Assembly (NCBI RefSeq): GCF_964355755.1
Contig: NC_092672.1
Coordinates: forward strand, 11,716,501-11,780,500
Direction: 5' to 3'
Origin: Antedon mediterranea
Lineage: Eukaryota; Echinodermata; Crinoidea; Comatulida; Antedonidae
Length of the DNA: 64,000 nt
Within the stretch, counting starts at the first letter, position 1. Every line of letters starts with the position of its first letter. The notes under the pieces are model-generated. The model was given only the letters and a program-made list of their open reading frames with translations. It did not search any database and was not told the origin of the DNA. Shown here piece after piece: positions 50,820 through 62,249 of the stretch. A program made the translations under genes and the position numbers.

Positions 50820-53680
50820 TTTACTTCCTTATCATTATGTTGAAAAATATATATTTTGTAATTGTCAATCAATCGTTACGTTTATTCAAAATGAATTGAT
50901 GTTGCAAATGTATTATGACGGTAAAATAGAACTATCACAGTTGTTGAATATTTACTCCAGCATTTCGTCCAAAATTATAAATTCATTGTTCTCCTTGTGA
51001 ACTTCGTGTATTAAAACAGTGTTTAAGAAGACACGCTTTTGCTGCAAATTGTCAAATAATACGATTTTTATGAGATAACGATACATTAGTGAATGTTGTG
51101 CTCTTTCTTTTGCAAACTTACCTGACACTAACACGTGTTAAATATGACGCTCCGTCGTATAGTTTATTTCTCATTTGTGCTGTAACAATTGCGCTGGAGA
51201 GCCATTAATACAGATCTAACGGGCATTAAAACAACATTAACTAATTTTGTATGAATATATCACCCTGTAAGCCGTGTCCAGCGACCTGTATTCTAAACTT
51301 ATCATTTGCAATGTTTGCTTTGTTATTTCAGTTATACCATAGAGATATTAATATATTAATATATTATTACAGTTTGAAGAACAAGTTCATTGAAGGCTAC
51401 AACGTCGGGATTTACGTTAGGTCAGTACAGATCTCCTTTTAAGCCTCGAACGTGTAATATTGGTAATTTAATTATAATCACTTAATTAAATAATTTATAA
51501 CCATGTATTAATTAACAAAACACGTTGATCGTAAAGTCGTAACGCCATAATGTTTTACCGTATTTAAATAATTGCGAAATGAATATACAAAAACATTACC
51601 TATTGATTTTCACGAATCACTTGTACATCCTGTTGATAGTTTATATTGAAATGAATGATGAATCGTTAATCTAAAATATAATGACATTATTAATTTATTA
51701 AAACACTTTACCATTTACAAATTTATATACTAATGTAGATACACTGAATTATAGGATTTATTAATATCTTCAATGTTTATGGCAGCTGATAAAAACATGT
51801 CAGAAAAATTATAATACATACTCATCTATCTGATGTATAATAAATACAGTTAGAAATTTACACAGAATATTATTAATATTTGTGTACTGTTTGAATAGCA
51901 TTCTGTTCTGAATCAAATGTTAAATTTCAACTCATGTGCCATAATAATGTAACTATGTGTGTGTATGGGGAGAGGGGGGGGGGTGGCGACTGTGGTGTGG
52001 GTGTTCCAGAGTGTGTGAAATGTCTACAGAAGTGCTAAGGATGGTTCTATTTTATATGATTTACTTTATATTTTCATGGGGGCAGAGAGATACACAAATC
52101 AACTAAAACAAAGCACAACGATTAAATGCGCAAAAAAAATAATCAACACTTAAATTCATAGATTTTGTACACACAGACAGTAAACTATCTTTCTTTACCT
52201 TATATTCGCTGTAATCAGTAAATATTATCTATATTTGACTCTAAAAAAGATAATTAGTTGAATAAGTGATAAAAAAAAATAGAAATTTCCTTACGATCCT
52301 TTATGTGTATATTTAACGATTACAAATACTGCTTTTATCAATTTTAACGATGTTAATTAGTTTGTGTCAATTTGACCGGCCGAATGAATTTATGATTAAC
52401 GTCAATAGGCCTACAGTGTTTATATTACTAAAAACATAAATTGTTTAAAATACTATTGTTGAGACTGGTGTAAATAATTTATAAAAAAAAATCAATCAGG
52501 GCCATTTGAAATCGTCCTTGCAATTAATATCACTATCGCTATTATATTACTGAAACTTGAAAGGTATCATACGATGATAGACATGGTGCACATAATTATG
52601 CGGATGCGAAATCTAGATGTTTTGTATGTTGAAACCCCTCTAAACACTACTATAACAAGTGTTTACCAATCATCACATTATTAATTTCCTTTTATTTTGT
52701 TTTACAATATGTTTTTTTTTAAACTAGCAGTAATATTAGCTGGTGATAAACAGTAGTGACTGATGGTCTGATATTTTACATATCTTTGTTTTTGTTCTAT
52801 GAGCTGTTAGATTAAGATTTTTTTTTTCTCTCTTTTGCTATGGATATAATATTATGTCACCATGATATTCCGAAATAAAAAGATAAATGAAAATGAAATG
52901 ATGGGTAAAATCGTTTGTTTGCACATTAATATTAATATAAATATGCCATTGGGTAGCACTACGCCACAACAGGGGTGAGTGAAATTGAAATTGAATTTTT
53001 CTCTGCCCAATTATGGCATGTTTCCTTTGAAAATTATAACGGAATGGGTTGTGTATTTTGTACGTTAGCGTTATTCATGCTGTATGCTTGTGAGTGTTTT
53101 TCCTTGTCTTGTCACTTGCTAACGATGTTCTGTTGTAGAGTTATTGTCATTTAATTATTGATACTTGATCATAAAATGTCACCTCATAGTTATATTGTGA
53201 CTCAAATTATTTCCGTCTGAAACTACGTTTATCTGATAGGAAACAATAATGTCATACGTATCATCTCCTTTAAGTTTAATGTAAATACGGATAAAGGTAT
53301 TTGAGAATTCTTCGTTTGTAAGATTAAGTGCTAGGAACTAATAATGTAAAAGTAGTGATGGTATCGGGCTGGTGATAGACCATAGCAAAACTAATAATTA
53401 TAGAGAAGTGCGTTAATATGACATGCAATGATACTTCCACTTCAAAAAGGTACTTAAAACCATTATCATTATTTCTAGTGAGTAAACCAGATTTTGGATA
53501 TTGTAATTGCTACTGATATTATTTTAAATGTTGTGTTTGTGGAATCACGTGTAAAAAATCATGTATCAAGATCCGTTTGGCAACGTCAATAATGTCCGGT
53601 CAGCGCAGAAGCCTACCATGAAAAGTAGGTAACCACGATACTTAAAATTTAATTGAGTAATAATATATTATATAATTCGT
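50820..53680. other. AT-rich non-coding stretch
   Basis: No gene is supported. A G-rich tract at 51968-52005 (a run of about 10 G with neighbouring GG/GGG) could form a quadruplex. Other parts are featureless. Confidence 0.45.
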
Positions 53681-54510
53681 AGGTGACAAGTAACTAATAA
53701 GAAACTGGTACCATATAAATCAGGCGAGTAAGTGATTAGAAACAGGATCCATAGAAATCAGATGACTATTGATTTGAGAATTGGCACCATAGAAATCAGG
53801 TGACCACTGAGTAGAAACTGGCACCTTAGAAAACAGGTATTAACTACTGATTAGAGACTGGCACCATATAAATCAGGTGAATACTTATTAGAGACTGACA
53901 CCATAGCAAGCAGGTGACTACTGATTATAAACTGGCACCAAAGAAATAAGGTGACTACTGATTAGAGGCTGTTACCAAAGTAATTAGGTGACTAATGAAT
54001 AGAACTGGCAACATATAAATCAGGTGACTACTGATTAGAAATGGCACTATATAAATCAGGTAACTACTGATTAGAAATGACACCATATAAATCAGGTTAC
54101 TGAATATAGACTGGTACCATATAAATCAGGTTACTATTGATTAGAAACTAACACCATAGAAAGCAGGTGACTACTGATTAGAAACTGAAACCATAGAAAG
54201 CAGGTGACTGCTGATTAGAACTGGCACCATATAAATCAGGTGACTACTGATAAGAACTGGCACCATATAAATCAGGTGACTACTGATAAGAACTGGCACC
54301 ATATAAATCAGGTGACTACTGATTAGAAATGGTACCATATAAATCAGGTTACTACTGATTAGAGACTGGTACCATAGAAAACAGGTGACTATTTATTAGA
54401 AACTGGCACCATATAAAGCAGGTGACTAATACTGATTATAAACTGGCACCAACGTGCACCATATAACTTAGGTGACTACTGATTAGAAACTGGCACCATA
54501 AAAAGTAGGC
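53681..54510 (+). repeat. minisatellite, about 22 units of 36-37 bp, block 1
   Basis: The consensus unit combines CCATATAAATCAGGTGACTA with CTGATTAGAAACTGGCA. I count about 22 units. Variants alternate ATAAATCAGG with AGAAAGCAGG. Two adjacent units near 54225-54300 are identical, which points to recent local duplication. There are no spacers, so it is not a CRISPR, and no frame is maintained. Confidence 0.95.
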
Positions 54511-54698
54511 GAATTGTGAAAATGCTTTATTGTTTTATTATGTACAACAATTACTTGTTTATTCTTGAAAATTTGATTGATGTTTCTGTTAGTTTTTTGT
54601 TTTAAAATATTGTATTTGTTAATCTGAGGCGCTTTGAAGCTAAGGTGGTTCCATCTTGTAAGGCGCCTGTGTGTAATATACTGAATAACAAAAAAAGG
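54511..54698 (+). mobile_element. insertion splitting the minisatellite
   Basis: About 188 bases unrelated to the repeat unit interrupt the array. The insert ends with AGGCGCTTTGAAGC, a stem partner TAAGGCGCC, then AATATACTGAATAACAAAAA and a short A run. A terminal stem plus A-rich end looks like the 3' end of a retroposed SINE, inserted in plus orientation. Its head is not recognised. Confidence 0.5.
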
Positions 54699-54811
54699 TA
54701 TGTGACTACTGATTAGAAACTGACACCATATACAGCAGGTGACTGCTGATTAGAAACTGGTACCATAGAAAGCAGGTGAATAATACTGATTAGAAACTGC
54801 CACCAGAGCTA
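54699..54811 (+). repeat. minisatellite block 2, after the insertion
   Basis: About three units of the same 37-bp repeat (TGACTACTGATTAGAAACTG, ACCATAGAAAGCAGGTGA) resume after the insertion and decay by 54811. Confidence 0.9.
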
Positions 54812-54814
54812 GTG

Positions 54815-56290
54815 AATAGTGACTGATGGTAAAACATAGTAAAAGACAGTAATATAGAAAAATACGGTAGTATAGCAATTTAATAGAGAAGTGACAACTA
54901 GAAGATTGTTATTATAAGTACTAGATTGTGAGTAAAATATTATTGAACTCTGATATAACAGTTATGGTCTACAAATAATGATATAAAGGACACATTATTA
55001 ACTTTAAACATTAAATTATCACTTACCTTACTTTCTTTTAAAAAAATACAAAAAATACTTAATCAATCAATATTCATTAGATAGCTAATAACTTTGCTCC
55101 TATGGAATTTATCTTACTTGTTCTTTCTATTGATATTCAACTAAAATCTGTTTGGCCTTTTTTGTTTGTTTTTTTTTAGAAAGCAGTTTTACGTTACCAT
55201 GCACAATGTAATGTCTTTTGGTATATCATCCTTAAAGCCTTTTTTTGGCTTATTTGAGATTCCACACATAAACTAAGACTTATCCATTTTTTTTCATTTT
55301 TTTTCTTGATCTTTTATTTAATTTATGTAGAACAATAAAAAAAAATAATAATAATAATACTGTAAAATAGTACGGTAATTAATTTTAATGAACCTAACAA
55401 ATAGACTTTCTTATAATGTACTTCTAAATCAACTTATGCTAAGATATCGATGAATACATTTTAATTTTAACGTTCCTGAATAAACTATTACTTATTGACA
55501 AGCAATGAGTGTGTTTACCATGTTCTCTTTTAAATGGAAACTTAATGTATCGCATTACACTTGTCTTCTACGATTACTGCACTGCTCTAATAATAATATC
55601 CTGAGAATCAATTATCGATTTTGCACAATTCTCAATATTTGAATAACCATAATCATAAAGTTGTTGGAAGTAAAGAAAGAATTGCTTGAAGAGTTTTGCT
55701 AATGGAAGGACAATCTAGTGACGCTGCGCATTGCAGCTAATCATTGACATTGATGATCAGTTCTACATAGATTCAATTAATGCCATTTCATCTCTTTTCA
55801 TTGCTAATCAGTAATTAATACCTCGAGGGAAAGAAACAAAATCCTGAAACGCTCCAGGTGTCTTAGCTCTTAATATTTTATGTGTAATGAATTTCTATTC
55901 ACACTAAAAACTACTTCTGCATTAAAACATAATCTTTAGAAAGAAGTATACTTATGAATATCATTTCTCAAAAATGTCAATAGCTGCACTAGAAAATATG
56001 AATCATTTTCGTAAGCCTTTTATAGCTTGGGAATATTCCCAATACAACGGGAATAAACTATTCCTTTTCTTTAGTAGGCCTACGTGAAGTAAAATCTCCC
56101 AAATGTACACTTGTTATACAATGTATATATTATACACAGGAAGAAGACATTAATTTCAATTTATTAAGAGAATAACATTAACTGATTTTATTTTATATTA
56201 TTCATTTTCTTAATTATGCGTCTGTTATGATTATAGCTTATTTTTTTATGTAACAATAATTTTTTTTTGGCGGGAAGGAATTAGTTTGCA
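54815..56290. other. AT-rich non-coding stretch
   Basis: Nothing is recognised apart from a short (AAT)n run near 55336-55360. Confidence 0.5.
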
Positions 56291-56293
56291 TTA

Positions 56294-56803
56294 CCGATGT
56301 ATTGTCCCTTAAACACACAAAAATGAAGGTAAACATATTCTAAGTAGAAGTGGCCATATCAAAGTAATATTAAAGTTATTCACTTTAAGTTGAAAATTCG
56401 AGCTAAAAACAACAAGTTTACGTAATTAACAGGTAAATTAGTTTGAATACATTTCATCTGAAAAATCGTCGCGAGCGAAAGTAAACACAGATTTCAAACC
56501 ATAAGTACGCATTATGCATATGCTAATTAGGATTGTTTACAACTCGTCATGGTTGAGAAGGTATTTTCACACAGATCATAAGGAAGTTTTATGATTTTGC
56601 ATACAGAGTAGCCAAACAAGCGCGTTTCATTATGAGTTATTTTTTTAACAAAAAAAAGTCTGTATTTCAGTTAAATTATTTTTTTTTTTCGAAACATTTT
56701 TGGTGATAGTTAATAATTATTATGATACTTCAAAATGAGCCACCTTTTTTCGAAATCTTTTATTTTTAATTTTTTCGGAATTAGTCAAAGGGACAATATA
56801 TCT
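56294..56803 (-). mobile_element. TTAA-type MITE, family M4, copy 2 (inverted)
   Basis: A 510-bp element is homologous over its length to 33733-34254 in reverse orientation. The ends are GATGTATTGTCCCTT and AAGGGACAATATATCT, followed by TTAA (56804-56807). Its left flank is no longer TTAA. It is non-coding. Confidence 0.8.
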
Positions 56804-58390
56804 TTAAAATAAAACAAATAATGCGTCAATCTAAAGAACGCCCTCTGGCTCTTAGACATCACATTATCTCAACGAAATTAATCAACGGAAGCCTGTGTCA
56901 ACATGTTGATGTGAAAGATAGTTTTGCTTCTGGTAAGAATATTACTTTTAATTATTTTTATTTTTGAACGAGTGAGATAAAAAGAAAAGTTTAGGCCTAA
57001 ATTGTCTATACGCACATGATTCAAGGGTTCGATGTAAGTCATTATTACCATGAACGGAAAACACACTAGTACAAATATCTTTATTAACAATCAAAAGAAA
57101 ATTTCAAAAAAAAAATGTCTGATATTTAAATACAATGTTACCAGTACCATAAGACTATCCGGTTATAGCATCGTGTGTATCACATGTGGGGCCTGTATCA
57201 AGTCAGTTTAGGTACATATAGAACACAAGTGATACTGTATTGCCGACTACTATTCTTATGATGGAGACATTTAAATACAGTACATCGGGTATAATAATCT
57301 AATATAGAATTCTACATTAAAGGCGCTTTGCTGCCAATGTTTTGTACTGAACTCTCTTTCCTTTATTACTTTATATAATGGCAAACCATCCTCATGAGTT
57401 TTAATTCATGAATAATGATATAGTTAAGATAAATTATTGTAATCGTATATTAATGACATGAATTACATATACAATTGAGCGCTCCACAAATTATGGCCAT
57501 CGTTTTGGTGATTTGCATACTGTAGATGTAAGATGTGTCGTATGTCACAATTATAATTGATCAATTGCATATTGTTCATCTAAAATTTAGCCATTTGCGA
57601 TAAGAACATGCTAAACCGCTAAATAAAGAAAAATATGCTGTATTAATAATATAATCAACATACATTATTTTAGATGATAAATCTTCTGACGAAGGCTATT
57701 GATGTACATTGTACGGTATTTCTTTCATTTTAACTGTCGAGAACTATTAGAGAAATGGATATAATATTTTTAATCTTCTTGATTTTTGTCAAGGTTAAGA
57801 AAATGTTTTTTAATATCCGTAAACACCAGTCAATGAATTAATACGGAAAAGAAATATAAATATTACTATGCACTAATGGACATGTGTAGCCTAGAACATA
57901 TTTTTTGAAATTAGACTATGCAGAACTGATGCATGTACGAGTTTAATTAATTACTATAAATAGTGTTAAAAGGTATCATAAGCTATTTTTAAATGTTTTT
58001 ATTGTGCACAGAATAACCAGTTTGACTCGACAGGGAGCGTTATAAAAATTAAAGGTTGGATATGGGACCAACTAAAGCCAAGATATGCCCTATTAAACAA
58101 ATCATATACATTATACTATTATTCGAGGTTTTTTTAACAAAATAATTCAAACAACATTGTTATAATTAGAGTTTCTAGAGCTGGTAGTATTGCTCTATGA
58201 TTCATAGTAAACATATCTGTCCTGGTATAAGTTAATATGCATACACATGGCGAAAAGACGAATACAATATTTATATATTTGTTTTGTATTGTGTATTTGT
58301 TAATCATGCATTCAATATTCGAATAAAGTGCACTACATACATTGTAATAATTATTGAGTAACACAACATACAAAACAAAATGGATAATAT

Positions 58391-58459
58391 AATATAACAC
58401 GTGTTTCGTCGAGTGACCAAGAAGACAAATCGTAAATAAGAATTGGATGAATAAATCAG
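58391..58459 (+). repeat. direct repeat, copy 1 of 2
   Basis: This segment recurs at 58864-58933 with about four of five bases matching. The pair may be the terminal repeats of a small decayed element, or a simple duplication. Confidence 0.55.
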
Positions 58460-58863
58460 TACTTACACATCGTAATACCTATTAATATTTAGTGTTGACA
58501 ATAAAATGTAATTTATGTTATAGCTTCATAATGTATATCCTACTGTATTTTATTTTTCTTTCATTAAACAATTTCTTCTTATTCATTTCGAATAACACAA
58601 GACATCGTATCATACATTCAAAGGAAAAATGATACTTCTATTATTATTTCGAATGTTTATTCCTCTACTGCAAAACAAAGCCCCACGATAATACTAGTGA
58701 TAAAAAACGATCGCTCAAGTGTTATGGCGTTGAACCGATAATAACACAAGACGTCAACAAGTTTACGAGACAATTTCATATTTTACGGTTTATTAATATT
58801 CAATTCATTAGGATTCTGCAAGCAACTTTGTTAGTCCAATAAAACAACATAAGAACGTGGCTA

Positions 58864-58933
58864 ATTATATAGCATGTGTTTCGTGGAGCAGTCAAAAAGA
58901 CTAGTCGTAAAATAAGAATTGGATGAATAAATT
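58864..58933 (+). repeat. direct repeat, copy 2 of 2
   Basis: This is the partner of 58391-58459. No primer-binding site or coding region is recognised between the copies. Confidence 0.55.
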
Positions 58934-59484
58934 ATTAGGTCAACTTTTAAAGAAGGCATATTATACACGTATATGTGTTGAAGTCGAAACATTTACCACT
59001 CGGTTCTGTAAGCGAATTATAAATGCGTGCTGCATACAAAGTCAAAGTGACCAATATCACAGCAATTCTTGTTCACGAGAAAATTGGTTTTTTAAGCTTA
59101 AATTCTTAAGATAAAAAACAAACACCAATTCATAGTTTAAAAAATAAAACAAAAATTTGATTTGATTAAGGTATACCCTATGCTAAATTCATGAAAAAAT
59201 TACAGGTAGGACACTCGAAGTGTTGACTAAATGAAAGAAAATTAAACGCCATTTCATAGTATAAAAAAGAAGAGGTAATACACAACGGATTTAATACATG
59301 CAATAGGCTGCCTAAAAAAGTGTATTGAAGTTGAAATCATTATTATTTTACTGCAGTATTATATGCCTACAGAAGCGACTATTACAGATCTACCTGAATC
59401 TGAAAACGCAGCTATTTTTTAGTCTTGCTTTGTGAATATCAACATCAAAAAAGAATCTGCAGGCCTAGGAACAGTAATATATAA

Positions 59485-59614
59485 GATTCCAACTAGAATG
59501 CAAATCAACGCAAGGACGTACGATGTAACGTACATGTAAGTGATTTGACCAATCACTAGAAATGGGTTATTCGAACTGCCGCTTTTTTGTTTGCAATGCG
59601 TTCTAGTGGGAAAT
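59485..59614. mobile_element. MITE, family M1, degenerate copy
   Basis: ATTCCAACTAGAATGC, CAACGCAAGGACGTA, TTTGACCAATCACTAG and TTCTAGTGGGAAAT match the 27.1-kb M1 element in order. The termini are worn and TTAA flanks are not kept. Confidence 0.65.
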
Positions 59615-59619
59615 AAGGA

Positions 59620-60905
59620 TCACTGGCCAACGAATTTTAGTGAATTCTTCCCAAGCAGACTAGATGTCTACTTAAAAATAATTATTTAGTTCCTGACCCC
59701 GACTTAAAAGAAGATTTACCTTATACCGTAGGTCTATAGATATTCTATTTACCAGGAAAGAATTTGATGGTAATGATCGCATTTAAAACACTACAAAAAG
59801 AAATAAAAAGGGGTGAATTCTCACAAAACTATGCTAAAAAAACATTACAATGCGATGCTGCGTTTAGAATCAAGCTATCCTAATAGGTAATGCAGTGGTT
59901 AGCTAATTGAACTAACTACTTAAGGTGTACTTCGTAGAGCTTTAAATTAGTTTGGAGAAAACACAATGTGTGGATTTTGAAATAAAACGCCTTGCTTATT
60001 AATTCTATGCAAGAACAACTTTCTATTATGATTGATAAGTGCTAACAAAGAGTAAATAATTACTATATGACTGATTGTACATGGTATTTGTTGTGTCAGA
60101 GAACAGTCCATCGTTCATACAAAATATCACTTTCATTACGGTACATTTTAATGCATTATATGGGTCAGACGACAGAGGTTTACCATTAAGCCTCTGGTCA
60201 CGATTTGGCGAAAACGTCACGTATGGAAATGTACGTTATTGAGACAAAGGTAGTGTGGAGCTGAATAACAATTTAGCAATAATTTAAATATAGGCCTCTG
60301 TACAAAAAAAGTATTGAGTATAGAGAGTGTGACGGCACAATTATCAGGTACTACAAGACTTTGTCGCTGCTTTTACGACGTTTGATAATTACTAGTAGTG
60401 CAACAATAGCAGCTCCCTAAAAGAGCAGAATTGAACTAAGGGCGCATTTTTACATAAAAGATTAAAAGTGCTCTTCTAAATTTCAAATTTCAGTTAAAAA
60501 GGTGTAAAAACAAAATCACTCAAATAAAAAAATATTGATTAAACTTTGTATAATTGTATTCAACTTCAACTATAAAACATTATATTACTATTCAATTCAA
60601 CTGCTGAAATAGTGGATGGCATTTGCCAGTATCTGCACTTTTAGAATGTAGCAATACTGATATCTACGAACATAAAGTTGTATCTAAATGTAAATATTCC
60701 AATTAATCGAATATTTTAATTACATGATAATATAAGGCCATGAAAACTAATCATCTACAAAGGAACATTTATAGTCGTCATTTCCTTTACTATGTAGAAC
60801 TTCATCTGCGTATTTAGCGCTATAAATCGCACATTGGTGTTGGTCACATTCAAGCAGATAAGATTCTCTTTTATTTCCCAACTAGTCACTTTGCCGGGTG
60901 AAATT
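59620..60905. other. AT-rich non-coding stretch
   Basis: No gene or repeat family is supported. Confidence 0.45.
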
Positions 60906-60909
60906 ATTT

Positions 60910-60990
60910 CTTTTCCTGTTAGGTTAAGGCAGAAACTATAGAGGGCCTGAATCCATACATGAATATCCATGATGAGACGGCAAACACTGA
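60910..60990 (-). repeat. inverted duplicate of the second Ig gene's upstream region, far arm
   Basis: On the minus strand it reads TAGTTTCTGCCTTAACCTAA then AGGAAAA, preceded by ATCATGGATATTCATG. This mirrors 61785-61850. It sits inside a 132-codon minus-strand open frame that has no domain I recognise. Confidence 0.6.
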
Positions 60991-61778
60991 AAATACTTTC
61001 AACGCGGTAACCGAAAATGATCTCTCGTCGCGCTGCTAGGGTAGCTGCTGCAAAAACACTCACCGAACATGGTAGACGTCGCACGTACGTAAAATATTGA
61101 GTGTAAATGAAATGGATTAAGAATTTGGCACTAAAATGACATACATGTTTCATGTTAGTCTAACATTGTACCCTTAGATATAACATTAACATGAATTATT
61201 CCCTATATATGTACACATAGGACAATCTTTTAAAAGAACTGCTAATGCAAAAACAAAATAAATAAAATAAAAACGTTATAATATATATTTTGCTTATGTT
61301 TCTAAAATCTTTTTTTTTTTTTACATTTAACAATGTACATATTAAATGAATTAATGAATTAACTCACACATAACCTTAGAATAAATTTTGATTATGTTAT
61401 ATTAGGTTTAATTTTAGACTAATATTAGATTCTGCCAAAAAAGGAAAGACAATTAATTTAGCAACCCGACAACGTCAGGATAGGCCTATAGGTAGCGTAC
61501 GATGTTCTTTACCAGCTAGGCCTACAAAACTAAGCCAAACCAATCTAGGCTTAGAAACGTCTCCGAGAGAACATTCGACGCGAGCTATACTGTGCATTGT
61601 TTTTCTCTTTTTATCATAATTTACCTTAATAAAACGCACGTTTAAGACAAGAAATTACCTGGTTTAATGTTTTTAAAGTTATATGAATTATTTTTACAAA
61701 ACGTCAAAAACAACATCGAGAGAAAAAGAGTACTGTAACTACTATCTGCACTGCATCACAGACAGTGTTTTGCAGGTA

Positions 61779-61786
61779 TGACGTCA
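61779..61786 (+). promoter_or_regulatory. CRE-like palindrome TGACGTCA
   Basis: A perfect cAMP-response-element octamer lies about 460 bases before the second Ig gene's ATG, beside a segment that is duplicated in inverted form at 60.9 kb. It is a candidate promoter element only. Confidence 0.3.
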
Positions 61787-61850
61787 TGAGCTCAGGCATG
61801 CATCATGAATATTCAGTTTATAGTTTCTGCCTTAACCTAATAGGAAAAAT
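61785..61850 (+). repeat. inverted duplicate upstream of the second Ig gene, near arm
   Basis: ATCATGAATATTCAG followed by TAGTTTCTGCCTTAACCTAA and TAGGAAAA. The partner is at 60910-60990 on the opposite strand. The arms are about 800 bases apart. Confidence 0.6.
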
Positions 61851-62207
61851 GTGGCCGGGTGGCCAATACGTTTTGCGGAATTATGTTCCATTATTGAAGA
61901 ACTAAAAGTATAATTTGAAATTAGTCATACAGCTTTGTAGGATAATGTGAGCAAAATAACACTGATAACGGCATTTCGGTAATACCGGTAATATTCATAT
62001 ACTTCAAATGAAATACAAAGGCGAAGATCGAATCTATCTCTTGCTGCAATTGTGACTTGTTTAACATGCAGGTGTTTTATTTTTTTACATCATGTGAATT
62101 AATTGCTATGATATTTTGTTAATCGATATTTGGTATTTGTCAAATAGATTCAAGCATTATTCTACGAATGAATTGTTTCCATAAATGTTTGATCTATATT
62201 TATTCAT

Positions 62208-62232
62208 GTGTTCTTCATTCTTTCTTCTTCAG
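62208..62232 (+). other. strong candidate 3' splice site, second Ig gene
   Basis: TTCTTCATTCTTTCTTCTTCAG is a long pyrimidine tract ending in CAG, an excellent splice acceptor. The ATG follows 17 bases later, so translation starts at the beginning of what is probably exon 2, with a 5' UTR exon upstream. Confidence 0.7.
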
Positions 62233-62249
62233 GAAGAGGCACTACAGGC

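Larger units (their letters stand above)
56810..59480. other. AT-rich non-coding stretch with a direct repeat
   Basis: No gene is supported. A 69-bp direct repeat occurs at 58391-58459 and 58864-58933, sharing GTGTTTCGT and AATAAGAATTGGATGAATAA, about 475 bases apart. Confidence 0.45.

Noticed and set aside
53681-54510. CRISPR-like array
   Set aside because: Units are directly adjacent with no unique spacers and the host is clearly eukaryotic; it is a minisatellite.
60755-61153. 132-codon minus-strand open frame upstream of the second Ig gene
   Set aside because: No recognisable domain. Part of it is the arm of an inverted duplication whose other copy is not open in the matching frame, so coding is not supported.
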